Assembly: GCF_002192695.1 (NCBI RefSeq)
Contig: NZ_MTLG01000114.1
Coordinates: 1 to 40,290, forward strand
Reading direction: 5' to 3'
Length of the DNA: 40,290 nucleotides
Source: Achromobacter xylosoxidans
GTDB taxonomy: Bacteria > Pseudomonadota > Gammaproteobacteria > Burkholderiales > Burkholderiaceae_B
Shown: positions 24,435 to 33,373 of the stretch, one piece after another
Numbering within the stretch: position 1 is the first letter of the stretch
Layout of the letters: the number at the start of each line of letters is the position of its first letter
Translations under genes and position numbers: made by a program
The notes under the pieces: model-generated
The model's database searches: none
What the model was told of the DNA's origin: nothing
Seen by the model: only the letters and a program-made list of their open reading frames with translations

Positions 24435-25598
24435 TCAGGCCAGCAGCCGGCGAGCCAGCGTGGCGCGGTGCAGTTCGTTGGCGCCGTCGTAGATCCGGAA
24501 GGGGCGCATCTCCTGCCAGACCATGGACACGGGCGTGTCGTCGGACAGGCCTGATGCGCCCATCATCTGCACGGCGCGGTCGGCCACGCGGTTCACGGCC
24601 TCGGACACGAAGACCTTGGCCATGGCGCTGTGCTGCTTCACCGACAGGCCTTCGTCCATGCGGGTTGCGCAGTCCAGCGTCATGAGGCGGCTGGCGTGCA
24701 GGTCGATGTGGGAGTCCGCGACCATGGCCTGGATCTGCTGCAGATCGGCCAGGCGCGCGCCGAAAGACTCGCGCTGCACCACATAGGCCTGCGCCGTTTC
24801 CAGCGCGCGGCGGGCGCGGCCGATGTAGCGCATGCAGTGGGACAGGCGGGCGGGCTCCAGCCGCAGCTGCGCATATTCCAGGCCGCGGCCGGGTTCGCCC
24901 AGCACGGCCTCGTCGCCGACCTCGCAGTCCTGCAGCAGGATCTCGGCGTGGCCGCCGATCTGGTAGCCCGTGACCATGCCGATGTCGCGCACCACCTGGT
25001 AGCCCGGCGTGTCCGCCGGCATCAGGAACAGCGTGGCGCCGGTATCGGTGCGCGCCAGCACCAGCGCGAAATCCGCGCCCACGCCGCCGCTGATGAACTG
25101 CTTGTGGCCATTCAGCACCCAGCGCCCATTACGACGTTCGGCGCGGGTGCGCAGCATGGACGGGTCGGAGCCGGCGCCGGGGGCGGGTTCGGTCATGGCG
25201 AAGCAGGCGCGCTGCTCGCCGCGCACCAGCGGCGCCAGGAACCGGTCCTGCTGCTCCGGGCTGCCCAGGCGCAGCAGCGTCAGCATGTTGGGCTGGTCGG
25301 GTGCGGCGCAATTCAGTGCGGCGGGGCCCAGGAAGCCGCGGCCGGCCTCTTCGAGCACCTGGGCCAGGGCGCGCCAGCCCAAACCCAGTCCGCCGCATTC
25401 CTGCGGCAACTGGGGCGCATACAGGCCGGCCTCGCGAGCCTGTATGCGCAATTGGGTGACGCGGCGGTCCAGCGCGGCCACGTCGCGGGCAATGGCGGGG
25501 GATTCCGCCGGTATCGCCACCTCGTCGACGAAGCGGCGCACGCGCTCGCACAGGTCTTGCAGGGCGTCGCCGCCGTTGCGTTCTTGTTTGGACTGCAT
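24435..25598 (-). CDS. Acyl-CoA dehydrogenase (ACAD11-like subgroup)
   Basis: A 387-residue FAD enzyme that would form an alpha,beta double bond in an acyl-CoA thioester. Visible motifs: CFAMTEPAPGAGSDPSMLRTRAERRNGRWVLNGHKQFISGG (FAD and substrate loop) and the C-terminal VQMMGASGLSDDTPVSMVWQEMRPFRIYDGANELHRATLARRLL. Where the medium-chain family has the catalytic Glu in YEGT, this protein has YDGA, an Asp, as seen in the ACAD10/11-like branch. The start MQSKQERNG lies 3 bases after the upstream Bug gene's stop. Substrate unknown. Confidence 0.88.
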   Translation of the reverse strand: MQSKQERNGGDALQDLCERVRRFVDEVAIPAESPAIARDVAALDRRVTQLRIQAREAGLYAPQLPQECGGLGLGWRALAQVLEEAGRGFLGPAALNCAAPDQPNMLTLLRLGSPEQQDRFLAPLVRGEQRACFAMTEPAPGAGSDPSMLRTRAERRNGRWVLNGHKQFISGGVGADFALVLARTDTGATLFLMPADTPGYQVVRDIGMVTGYQIGGHAEILLQDCEVGDEAVLGEPGRGLEYAQLRLEPARLSHCMRYIGRARRALETAQAYVVQRESFGARLADLQQIQAMVADSHIDLHASRLMTLDCATRMDEGLSVKQHSAMAKVFVSEAVNRVADRAVQMMGASGLSDDTPVSMVWQEMRPFRIYDGANELHRATLARRLLA

Positions 25599-25601
25599 GG
25601 C

Positions 25602-26573
25602 TTATTCCTCGATCTTCACGCCGGCCTGCTTGACCACGGCGCGCCATCTGTCGGTTTCGTCGGCGATGTGCCGGCCAAAGGCTTCGGGCGTGCCGCCGGT
25701 GGCACGCATGCCCAGTCCGGTGAAGTAGCTGCGCACCTCGGGATCGGCCAGCACGGCGTTGATCTGACGGTTCAGCAGGGCGATCACGTCCTTGGGCGTA
25801 CCTGCGGGCGCCATTACGCCCCACCAGGACGAGGCCGACAGCGGTACGCCCAGCTCGGCCAGCGTGGGCACGTCGGGCAGCTCGGGGTTGCGCGTCTGCG
25901 AGGCGATGGCGACGGCCCGCAGGCGGCCGGCCTTGACCTGTGCATACACCGGAGGCAGGTTGTCGAAGCTCATCTGGACCTGGCCGCCGACCAGCGCGGT
26001 GGCGGCTTCGCTGCTGCCCTTGTAGGGGATGTGACGCAGCGCGATGCCGGTCTGGTGCGCGAACTGCTCGCCCGCCAGATGCGGGATGCTGCCCGTTCCC
26101 GCCGTAGCGAAGGTCAGGCCCTGCTGCTGCGCGGCGGCACGCTTCAAGTCGTCCAGGCTGCGTAGGGGACTGGCGGCGGGCAGCAGCAGGTAGACCGGCA
26201 CGTCCGTGGCCCAGACGACGGGCGTGAGGTCTTTCTTCACGTCATAGGGCAGCTTGGCGTACAGCACGCTGTTGGTCGCCAGGTTGGCCGTTCCCATCAG
26301 CAGCGTATAGCCATCGGGCGCGGCGCTGGCCACGTAGGCGGTGCCGATCTGCGTGGCCCCGCCGGGCTTGTTTTCCACCACCACGGGCTGGCCCAGCAGG
26401 GGCGCCAGCTTGCGCGCGATCATGCGCGCCGCGGTATCGGTGCCCCCGCCGGCCGCGTAGGGCACGATCAGCCGCACCGGCTTGTCGGGGTAGGCGGCGG
26501 CTTGCGCCGTGCCGGCCGCGCCCAGCAGGGCGACGGCGCACAGTGCGCGCAGCATTCGAAAGCAGGATTGCAT
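25602..26573 (-). CDS. Bug family periplasmic solute-binding protein, copy A
   Basis: A 323-residue tripartite-tricarboxylate (TctC/Bug) binding protein with a signal peptide (MQSCFRMLRALCAVALLGAAGTAQAAA) and the family start YPDKPVRLIVPYAAGGGTDTAARMIA, plus PDGYTLLMGT and HIPYKGSSEAATALVGGQVQMSFDNLP. Such proteins are very abundant in Bordetella relatives and mostly lack adjacent TctA/TctB membrane subunits, as here. The ATG at 26573 has GGGAGACC upstream. It probably captures a carboxylate that the operon degrades. Confidence 0.9.
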   Translation of the reverse strand: MQSCFRMLRALCAVALLGAAGTAQAAAYPDKPVRLIVPYAAGGGTDTAARMIARKLAPLLGQPVVVENKPGGATQIGTAYVASAAPDGYTLLMGTANLATNSVLYAKLPYDVKKDLTPVVWATDVPVYLLLPAASPLRSLDDLKRAAAQQQGLTFATAGTGSIPHLAGEQFAHQTGIALRHIPYKGSSEAATALVGGQVQMSFDNLPPVYAQVKAGRLRAVAIASQTRNPELPDVPTLAELGVPLSASSWWGVMAPAGTPKDVIALLNRQINAVLADPEVRSYFTGLGMRATGGTPEAFGRHIADETDRWRAVVKQAGVKIEE

Positions 26574-26593
26574 GGCGGTCTCCCTGCGTCGGC

Positions 26594-27577
26594 TTATTGG
26601 ATGCGGGCGCCGGTGGACTGCACCAGCTTGCCCCACCAGGCGGTTTCGTCGGCGATCTGCTTGGCGAACTCGGCCGGCGTGCTGGCCAGGGGTTCCGCGC
26701 CCAGCTCCTGGAAGCGGGCGCGCAGCTGCGGATCCTGCAGCGCCTTGACCACGGCGGCGTGCAGCCGCTCGATCACCGCCGGGTCGGTGCCGGCGGGCGC
26801 CATCAGGCCTTTCCAGGCCATCACCACAAAGCCCTTCTGGCCGGCTTCATCGAAGGTGGGAATGTCGGGCGCGGCGGTGGCGCGCTGGTCGCTGGGCACG
26901 GCCAGCGCGCGCAGGCCGCCTGCCTTGACCTGCGGCAGCAGCGCCGGCATGTTGTCGATCATGAAGTCGATGTGGCCGGCCACCAGGTCGGTGATGGCGG
27001 GGCCGCTGCCCTTGTAGGGCACGTGTTCGGCCTGGATGCCGGTCTGCTGCTTGAGCAGTTCGCCGGCCAGTTGGGCAGGCGAGCCATTTCCCGGAGACCC
27101 GAAGGACAGCTTGCCGGGGTTGCTGCGGGCGTACTGCAGGAATTCCTGCAGCGTCTTCACCGGCATGGACTTGGTCACCACCATCAGGTTGTGCTCGCGT
27201 TCCAGGCAGGTGATGGGCGCCAGGTCCTTGGCCGGATTGAACGGCATGTTGGCGTACAGGCTGGGATTGATGACGGTGGGGCCGGCCGCCGCCAGCAGCA
27301 GCGTGTAGCCGTCGGGCGCGGCGCGGGCCACGAAGTCGCCGCCGATGTTGCCGCCGGCGCCGGGCTTGTTCTCGACGATGACCGGCTGGCCCAGGATGGG
27401 ATGCAGCGCCTCGGCCAGCAGGCGTCCCAGGATGTCGGTCGAACCGCCCGGGGCGAAGGGCACGATCAGCCTCACGGGCTTGTCGGGGTAGGCGGCCGCG
27501 GCTTGCGGCGGCAGCGCCGCGCAGGCGAGCGCGGCGGCCATGGCGCCGATCCACTTCGGCAGGTGCTTGTGCAGCAT
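26594..27577 (-). CDS. Bug family periplasmic solute-binding protein, copy B
   Basis: A 327-residue paralogue of the preceding protein. Signal peptide MLHKHLPKWIGAMAAALACA, then YPDKPVRLIVPFAPGGSTDILGRLLAEALHPILGQPVIVENKPGAGGNIGGDFVA. The start at 27577 has an AAGGAG ribosome binding site; a far longer frame upstream is only an out-of-frame shadow of the acyl-CoA dehydrogenase gene. The two Bug genes lie side by side and share the ligand-loop words VPYKGS and AGQ/AGH, pointing to local duplication with diverged specificity. Confidence 0.9.
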   Translation of the reverse strand: MLHKHLPKWIGAMAAALACAALPPQAAAAYPDKPVRLIVPFAPGGSTDILGRLLAEALHPILGQPVIVENKPGAGGNIGGDFVARAAPDGYTLLLAAAGPTVINPSLYANMPFNPAKDLAPITCLEREHNLMVVTKSMPVKTLQEFLQYARSNPGKLSFGSPGNGSPAQLAGELLKQQTGIQAEHVPYKGSGPAITDLVAGHIDFMIDNMPALLPQVKAGGLRALAVPSDQRATAAPDIPTFDEAGQKGFVVMAWKGLMAPAGTDPAVIERLHAAVVKALQDPQLRARFQELGAEPLASTPAEFAKQIADETAWWGKLVQSTGARIQ

Positions 27578-27639
27578 GATGGAAGTCTCCTTTGGTTTGG
27601 CGGGCCGCCGGCTTCTTGCGGCTGCGGTCCCTGTATGCC

Positions 27640-28806
27640 CTAGCGGCCGGGCGTGTAGCCCGCCTGGGTCAGCGTGTGGCGGGCGATATTCAGTTGATGG
27701 ATCTGGCTGGTGCCTTCGTACAGGCGGAACAGGCGCACGTCGCGGTAGAAGCGTTCGATGCCATGGTCGGCGATGTAGCCATAGCCGCCATGCATCTGCA
27801 CGCACCGGTCCGCCACGCGGCCGCACATCTCCGACGCGAAGTACTTGCAGATCGAGGCGTTCAATGTCACGTCCGCGCCCGCGTCGCGTTCGCGGGCGGT
27901 TTGCAGCACCAGCGCGCGGGCGGCCTGGATCTCGGTCTGGCAGTCGGCCAGCATGGCCTGGATCAGCTGGAAGTCCATCAGCGGCTTGCCGAATTGCTGG
28001 CGTTCGGCCACGAAGCGCAGCGTGTCGTCCAGCATGCGGATGGCGGGGCCTATGCACAGCGCGGCCAGATGGATGCGTTGCTTGTTCAACACCTTCATCG
28101 CCGTCTTGAAGCCCAGGCCTTCCTGGCCGCCGATGACGTTGGCGGCCGGCACGCGGCAATCCTGGAAATGCACGGCGGACACGGGCGATCCGGCCTGGCC
28201 CATCTTGTCGTAGGGCTGGCCGGTGGACAGACCCGGCGTGCCGCGTTCCACGATGAAGGCGGTGATGCCCTTGGCGCCCGGCGCGTCGGGATCGGTGCGC
28301 GCCATGACGGTGAACAGGCCCGCCAGGGGCGCATTGGTGATGAAGCACTTCTCGCCGTTCAGCACGTAGTGGCCGCCGTCGCGCACGGCGGTGGTGCGCA
28401 GGGCGGTGGCGTCGGAGCCCGCCTGCGGCTCGGTCAGGGCGAAGCAGCCGGTCAGCTCGCCGGACGCCAGCAGCGGCAGGTAGCGGGCCTTCTGCGCCTC
28501 GGTGCCGTCGGCCACCAGCGCCTCGGAACCGATGCCGGTGTTGGTGCCGACCCGCGCGCGAAACGCCACCGAGCATTGCGACAGCTCCATGGCGGCCAGG
28601 ATCAGTTCCTCGGTCGTCATGCCCGCGCCGCCGTATTGCTCCGGGATGGAATAGCCGAACAGTCCCTGCGCGGCCATGCTGGCAACCAGGTCCGGCGGCA
28701 CCTCGTCCAGGCGGGCGACCTCGGCTTCGTGCGGCGCCAGTTGCTCGCGCACGTAGCGGCGTAGCGATTCGAGGAATTGCGGGAAACCGTCGGGGTCCCT
28801 GATCAT
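27640..28806 (-). CDS. Acyl-CoA dehydrogenase, classical type
   Basis: A 388-residue acyl-CoA dehydrogenase. Motifs: CFALTEPQAGSDATALRTTAVRDGGHYVLNGEKCFITNA, GYGYIADHGIERFYRDVRLFRLYEGTSQIHQLNIARH, with the catalytic Glu present in YEGT. The ATG at 28806 (MIRDPDGFPQ) has GGAG at 8-base spacing; an upstream ATG at 28824 lacks it. First gene of the six-gene operon and divergent from the IclR pair, whose products are the likely regulators. It differs clearly from the second dehydrogenase of the operon, so the two may act on different intermediates. Confidence 0.9.
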   Translation of the reverse strand: MIRDPDGFPQFLESLRRYVREQLAPHEAEVARLDEVPPDLVASMAAQGLFGYSIPEQYGGAGMTTEELILAAMELSQCSVAFRARVGTNTGIGSEALVADGTEAQKARYLPLLASGELTGCFALTEPQAGSDATALRTTAVRDGGHYVLNGEKCFITNAPLAGLFTVMARTDPDAPGAKGITAFIVERGTPGLSTGQPYDKMGQAGSPVSAVHFQDCRVPAANVIGGQEGLGFKTAMKVLNKQRIHLAALCIGPAIRMLDDTLRFVAERQQFGKPLMDFQLIQAMLADCQTEIQAARALVLQTARERDAGADVTLNASICKYFASEMCGRVADRCVQMHGGYGYIADHGIERFYRDVRLFRLYEGTSQIHQLNIARHTLTQAGYTPGR

Positions 28807-28999
28807 GGCTAGTCTCCGTTTCATGGTGGGCGCTGATGCATGCCGCGCCGTGTTGAATCCAGGCTAGCAAAAGGCCGCCGGATTTGAGACAAGTGTTTTG
28901 ATATCTTGAACGCCATGCGAGCCAGATCGGCTATCGCTGCTCTATGATCGGCGGGAACGGACCGCGCATTCCGCGCGTGCTGGGCTCAGGAACGCGACC
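28807..28999. promoter_or_regulatory. Divergent promoter region between catabolic operon and IclR pair
   Basis: An AT-rich patch at 28881-28912 (TTTGAGACAAGTGTTTTG, then GATATCTTGAA) stands out in GC-rich surroundings. It is the natural place for IclR binding and for both promoters. I cannot assign -35 and -10 boxes with confidence. Confidence 0.4.
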
Positions 29000-29797
29000 A
29001 TGACCACCCGCCCCGGCGAACGCCATGCCGACCCTGCCTTTGCCACCACGTTGGCGCACGGCCTGTCGGTGCTGCAGGCCTTCCGGCATGGCGAACCCGC
29101 GCTCAGCAACCGTGAACTGGCGGACCGCACCGGCCTGTCCAAAGCCACGGTTTCACGCCTTACCACCACGCTGATGCAGCGTGGCCTGCTGCGCTACGAC
29201 GTGGGCCTGCGCCGCTACCGCCTGGGCACCGCGGTCTTGTCGCTGAGTTATCCGCTTTTGGCCAGCATCAAGGTGCGCCAATTGGCGCGCCCGCTGATGA
29301 AGCGGCTGGCCGACGCGGCGGGGGGCTCGGCGTCATTGGGCATGCATCACGGCCTGAACATGGTGTACGTGGAAACCTGTCGGGGCCACGACGCCGTGTC
29401 GTTCCGCCCGGATATCGGGGCCTTGCTGCCGCTGCTGCCTTCCGCGATGGGACGCGCCTGGCTGGCGCAAGCGCCGGCGGACGAGGCAGAGCCCTTGCTG
29501 GCGGCGCTACGGCGCCAGGATCCCGCCGTCTGGCGGCGCCATGCGCCGGACTGGGAACAGGCGCGGCATGATTACGCCGAGCATGGCTATTGCGTGGGAC
29601 AGGGCGACTGGCATTCGGACGTGCACGCGGTGGCGGTACCCATGCGCACCCGCGTCGACGGCCAGGCGCTGGTGTTCAACTGCGGCGTGCCCGTGACGCG
29701 GTTGCGGCCGGGCGACCTGCGCGGCCGCATCGCGCCGCGTCTGCTGACGCTGGTGGCGCGCGTGGAGAAAATGCTGGAGCGGCAGAATGGCGAGTGA
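29000..29797 (+). CDS. IclR family transcriptional regulator, first of a tandem pair
   Basis: A 265-residue regulator with an N-terminal winged helix (FATTLAHGLSVLQAF, LSNRELADRTGLSKATVSRLTTTLMQRGLLRYD) and a C-terminal IclR effector domain (about 85-260, with SLGMHHGLNMVYVETCRG, LPSAMGRAWLA and VHAVAVPMRT, FNCGVPV). Divergent from the acyl-CoA dehydrogenase operon, so it likely controls it. It overlaps the next IclR gene by 11 bases. ATG 29000 is the only plausible start. Confidence 0.92.
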   Translation: MTTRPGERHADPAFATTLAHGLSVLQAFRHGEPALSNRELADRTGLSKATVSRLTTTLMQRGLLRYDVGLRRYRLGTAVLSLSYPLLASIKVRQLARPLMKRLADAAGGSASLGMHHGLNMVYVETCRGHDAVSFRPDIGALLPLLPSAMGRAWLAQAPADEAEPLLAALRRQDPAVWRRHAPDWEQARHDYAEHGYCVGQGDWHSDVHAVAVPMRTRVDGQALVFNCGVPVTRLRPGDLRGRIAPRLLTLVARVEKMLERQNGE

Positions 29798-30560
29798 TCG
29801 GGATCGCGAATTCACCACCACGCTGGCGCGCGGCATCGACATCCTGGCCTGCTTTCGCGCCGACCGCCCTGTGTTGGCCAACAAGGACTTTGCGCAGCAG
29901 ACCGGCCTGTCGCGCAGCGCCGTGGCGCGGTTGACCCATACGCTGGTGGAACTGGGCTTTCTGCAGCGCGAAGGCGAGCCGGCACGCTACCGGCTGGGTG
30001 CGTCGGTGCTGGCGCTGAGCTATCCCTTGCTCGCCAGCATGCAGATCCGGCAGCTGGCGCGGCCGCTGATGAAGCAGCTGGCCGACCATGCGCGCGGCGC
30101 CGTGTCGCTGGTGGTGCGCGACCGCCTGCAAATGGTGTACGTGGAAACGGCCCGTTCCAACGAGGCCTTGCAGACGCGGCCCGACATCGGCGCGGCGCTG
30201 CCGCTGCTGTCCAGCGCCGCTGGCAAGGCGTGGCTGGCGCGGGTCTCGGACGAGGAGCGGGCCGCCGTGCTGAACCAGCTGCGGGTGGCGGATCCCCGGC
30301 ATTACGAGACCCATTTCCCCAGCCTGGAGGCCGCGCGCCGCGACCTGGAGCGCAAGGGCTATTGCGGCAACAACCTGGAGTGGCGCCCGGACGCCTACGG
30401 TTTTGCCGCGCCGCTGGGACGGCCCTACCAGTCGCTGTTGTACGTCTTCAATTGTGGCGTGCCGGCGCAGGACGGGCCTTACCGCGAGCGCGCGGCCGAC
30501 ATCGGCCCGCGGCTGGTCGCCCTCGCGCGGGAGACGGAACGGCTGTTGGGGCTGTCCTGA
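29787..30560 (+). CDS. IclR family transcriptional regulator, second of a tandem pair
   Basis: A 257-residue paralogue of the preceding gene. The two share FTTTLARGIDIL / FATTLAHGLSVL, GLS(K/R)(A/S)(T/A)V(S/A)RLT, YRLG(T/A)(A/S)VL(S/A)LSYPLLAS and RQLARPLMK. The effector-domain residues differ more than the core (SLVVRDRLQMVYVETARSNEALQTRPD), suggesting the pair arose by duplication and now senses different ligands or forms mixed dimers. The start lies within the end of the first gene, so translation is coupled. Confidence 0.92.
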   Translation: MASDRDREFTTTLARGIDILACFRADRPVLANKDFAQQTGLSRSAVARLTHTLVELGFLQREGEPARYRLGASVLALSYPLLASMQIRQLARPLMKQLADHARGAVSLVVRDRLQMVYVETARSNEALQTRPDIGAALPLLSSAAGKAWLARVSDEERAAVLNQLRVADPRHYETHFPSLEAARRDLERKGYCGNNLEWRPDAYGFAAPLGRPYQSLLYVFNCGVPAQDGPYRERAADIGPRLVALARETERLLGLS

Positions 30561-30741
30561 CGCTCCCGGCCCGTCTCCGGGATTCGTGACTCCAAGTCAA
30601 AAGTGTTTCGCTGTTTCCTGGCTTTTTCCGCAAGGATGGGGGCGGCATACTGGGCGCCTGCCTTCCGATCGGGTTTACCCGTACCCGGCCTTCCGTGCCG
30701 GCCCGCCTTCCCGGTCGGCGCAATCGAACCAAGGAAACCAG

Positions 30742-31941
30742 ATGAATCCCCAGGACTCCCAGCCGGCGAAGGCCGGCCTGCCATTGCTGGCGCTCGCCGT
30801 CGGTGCCTTCGGCATCGGCGTGACCGAGTTTTCTCCCATGGGCCTGTTGCCCGTCATTGCCGAAGGGGTGGACGTGTCCATTCCCAGCGCCGGCATGCTG
30901 ATCAGCGCCTACGCCATCGGCGTGATGGTCGGCGCGCCGCTGATGACGCTGGCGCTTTCGCGCTGGTCGCGCCGCAACGCCTTGCTGGTGCTGATGGCGA
31001 TCTTCACGGTGGGCAACGTGCTGTCCGCGCTGTCGCCCAACTACACGACGCTGCTGCTGGCCCGCCTGGTCACCAGCCTGAACCATGGCGCGTTCTTCGG
31101 CCTGGGCTCGCTGGTGGCGGCCAGCGTGGTGCCGCGCCACAAGCAGGCCAGCGCCGTCGCCACCATGTTCCTGGGCCTGACCATCGCCAACGTGGGCGGC
31201 GTGCCCGCCGCCACCTGGCTGGGGCAGGTCATCGGCTGGCGCATGTCGTTCGCCGCGACCTCGGTGCTGGGCCTGATCGCGATGCTGTCGCTATGGTTCG
31301 CGCTGCCGGCCGGCGAGGCCGGGCGCCGTCCCGACATCCGCCGCGAGCTGGCCGTGCTGAAGAGTCCGGTGGTGCTGGTGGCCTTGCTGACCACGGTGCT
31401 GGGCGCGGGCGCGATGTTCACGCTCTACACCTATGTGGCGCCGACCCTGGCCGAGCTGACGGGCGCATCGCCCAACTTCGTCACGGCGATGCTGGTGCTG
31501 ATCGGCGTCGGCTTCACCATCGGCAATACGGTGGGCGGGCGCTTTGCCGACCGTTCGCTGGACGGCAGCCTGATCGCCTTCCTGGTGCTGATCATCGCCG
31601 ACCTGCTGGCGTTCCCGTGGCTGGTCACGACGCAGACCGGCGCGGCCATCGCGCTGCTGATCTTCGGTTTCGGCACGTTTGCCGTGGTGCCGCCGCTGCA
31701 GATGCGCGTCATGCGCGCGGCCACCGACGCGCCGGGCCTGGCCTCGTCGGTGAACGTGGGCGCCTTCAACCTGGGCAACGCGGTAGGCGCCGCAGCGGGC
31801 GGGGGCGTGATCTCGGCAGGCATGGGCTATGCGGCGGTGCCTGTCGCCGGCGCGATCATCGCCGCGGCGGGGCTGGGCCTGGTGCTGTGGCAGCGTGCCA
31901 GCAACCAACGCCAGCGCAAGCTGGCGATGCAGGGCTGCTGA
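30742..31941 (+). CDS. MFS transporter of the DHA1 family (AraJ/YdhP-like)
   Basis: A 399-residue major facilitator with 12 hydrophobic segments. It shows FGIGVTEFSPMGLLPVIAEGVDVSIPSAGMLISAYAIGVMVGAPLMTLALSRWSRR, typical of AraJ/YdhP-like sugar or drug efflux proteins. The ATG at 30742 has AAGGAAACC upstream; the much longer open frame before it is non-coding sequence. The gene stands alone after the IclR pair, and a bidirectional terminator separates it from the convergent galactonate operon. Substrate unknown. Confidence 0.88.
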   Translation: MNPQDSQPAKAGLPLLALAVGAFGIGVTEFSPMGLLPVIAEGVDVSIPSAGMLISAYAIGVMVGAPLMTLALSRWSRRNALLVLMAIFTVGNVLSALSPNYTTLLLARLVTSLNHGAFFGLGSLVAASVVPRHKQASAVATMFLGLTIANVGGVPAATWLGQVIGWRMSFAATSVLGLIAMLSLWFALPAGEAGRRPDIRRELAVLKSPVVLVALLTTVLGAGAMFTLYTYVAPTLAELTGASPNFVTAMLVLIGVGFTIGNTVGGRFADRSLDGSLIAFLVLIIADLLAFPWLVTTQTGAAIALLIFGFGTFAVVPPLQMRVMRAATDAPGLASSVNVGAFNLGNAVGAAAGGGVISAGMGYAAVPVAGAIIAAAGLGLVLWQRASNQRQRKLAMQGC

Positions 31942-31966
31942 AACCGCGACGCGCAGCAAGTAAAAA

Positions 31967-31996
31967 AAAGGGCGCCTGTGCATGCAGGCGCCCTTT
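31967..31996. terminator. Bidirectional terminator between convergent MFS genes
   Basis: GGGCGCCTG (31970-31978) pairs with CAGGCGCCC (31985-31993) around a six-base loop. A run of A on the left and TTTC on the right let it serve both strands. Confidence 0.85.
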
Positions 31997-32020
31997 CTTC
32001 ATGCAGCGAGACCGCGGCGC

Positions 32021-33331
32021 TCAGGCTTCGATCCGCTCCACCTTGCCCACCAGCAGGATGTACGACAGCGCGCCCAGCAGGGCCAGCGACGATACGTACA
32101 CGATGGCGGGCGCGAAGCTGTCCTTCGTCACCAGGAAACCGATCACGATGGGCGTGCAGATCGACGACAGGTTGCCGACGAAGTTGAACACCCCGCCCGT
32201 CAGCCCCAGGAGGCGCACCGGCGCCAGCGTGGACACCAGCGACCAGGTGATCGATGCCAGGCCGTTGCCGAAGAAGGCCAGGGCCAGGAAGAAGATCACC
32301 CAGGGCGTGGAATCCGTGAAGTTCGCGCCGATCATGGACGTGGAGATCAAGAGGCCCAGGATGATGGGCAGCTTGCGCGCCAGGCCGACGGTGGCGCCGC
32401 GGCGGATCAGGAAGTCGGACAGCACGCCCGAGCACAGCACGCCGACGAAGGCCGCCAGGAACGGCACCGACGCCAGGAAGCCGGACTTGATGAAGTCCAT
32501 GCCGCGGTACTTGACCAGGTAGGTGGGGAACCAGGTCAGGAAGAACCACAGCGTGGACGTCAGGCAGAACTGGCCCAGGTACACGCCCCACAGCTTGCGC
32601 TTGCTCATGACCAGGCCCAGGTCGTTCCAGTTGAAGGGCGCCTTCTTTTCCTTGACGTTGCGGTCCAGGTCGACCACGCCGCCGCCTTTCTGGATCAGCT
32701 CGATTTCCGCCGCGTTCGCGCCCTTGAACTGGCGCGGCTCGCGGTAGATCATGAACCACAGCACGCCCCACACGATGCCCAGCAGGCCGGTGCTGACGAA
32801 CACCATGTGCCAGCCGTAGTGGTGCTGCAGCCAGGCCAGCACCGGCGTCAGGAACGCCAGGCCGACGAACTGGCCCGAGGTATAGAAGCCGATGGCGGTG
32901 GCGCGTTCGCGTTCCGGGAACCAGGTGGTGACGACGCGGTTGTTGATCGGATAGGCCGGCGCTTCCAGCGCGCCCACGGCCAGGCGCAGCACGAACAGGA
33001 TGACGAAGCTGCCGGCAAAGCCCATGAAGAACGTGGCTGCCGACCACAGGATCAGCGCGGCCGCGTACAGCACGCGCGGCGAAACGCGGTCCACCAGCCA
33101 GCCGCCGGGGATCTGCATGGCGGCGTAGGTCCAGCCGAAGGCCGACAGGATCAGGCCTTCATGCACGGTGTCCAGGCCGAACTCGTCCTTGAGCGCGGGT
33201 GCTGCGATGGACAGGTTGCTGCGGTCCAGGTAGTTGATGACGACGGTGATGAACAGCATCACCATGATGAGGTACCGGCTGCGCGTGGGGCGCTGGGCGC
33301 CTTGCAGGCCGGCGTGGGTGGCTGTGGACAA
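32021..33331 (-). CDS. dgoT: D-galactonate transporter, MFS anion:cation symporter family
   Basis: A 436-residue MFS protein of the ACS group, with MLFITVVINYLDRSNLSIAAPALKDEFGLD at the N-terminus and GWTYAAMQIPGGWLVDRVSPR in helix 2-3, the group signature. The neighbours dgoD, dgoA and dgoK indicate that it imports D-galactonate with protons. It is the last gene of the minus-strand operon. In the E. coli dgo operon the transporter is also distal. Confidence 0.88.
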   Translation of the reverse strand: MSTATHAGLQGAQRPTRSRYLIMVMLFITVVINYLDRSNLSIAAPALKDEFGLDTVHEGLILSAFGWTYAAMQIPGGWLVDRVSPRVLYAAALILWSAATFFMGFAGSFVILFVLRLAVGALEAPAYPINNRVVTTWFPERERATAIGFYTSGQFVGLAFLTPVLAWLQHHYGWHMVFVSTGLLGIVWGVLWFMIYREPRQFKGANAAEIELIQKGGGVVDLDRNVKEKKAPFNWNDLGLVMSKRKLWGVYLGQFCLTSTLWFFLTWFPTYLVKYRGMDFIKSGFLASVPFLAAFVGVLCSGVLSDFLIRRGATVGLARKLPIILGLLISTSMIGANFTDSTPWVIFFLALAFFGNGLASITWSLVSTLAPVRLLGLTGGVFNFVGNLSSICTPIVIGFLVTKDSFAPAIVYVSSLALLGALSYILLVGKVERIEA

Positions 33332-33373
33332 GGGATGTCTCCTCTTTCTCTCTATCGGCTGGTTTTTATCGGC

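Noticed and set aside
26594..28870. A single 758-codon minus-strand gene
   Set aside because: Only the last 327 codons are a real protein (Bug family). The upstream part is an out-of-frame shadow of the acyl-CoA dehydrogenase gene, and a good ribosome binding site precedes the internal ATG at 27577.
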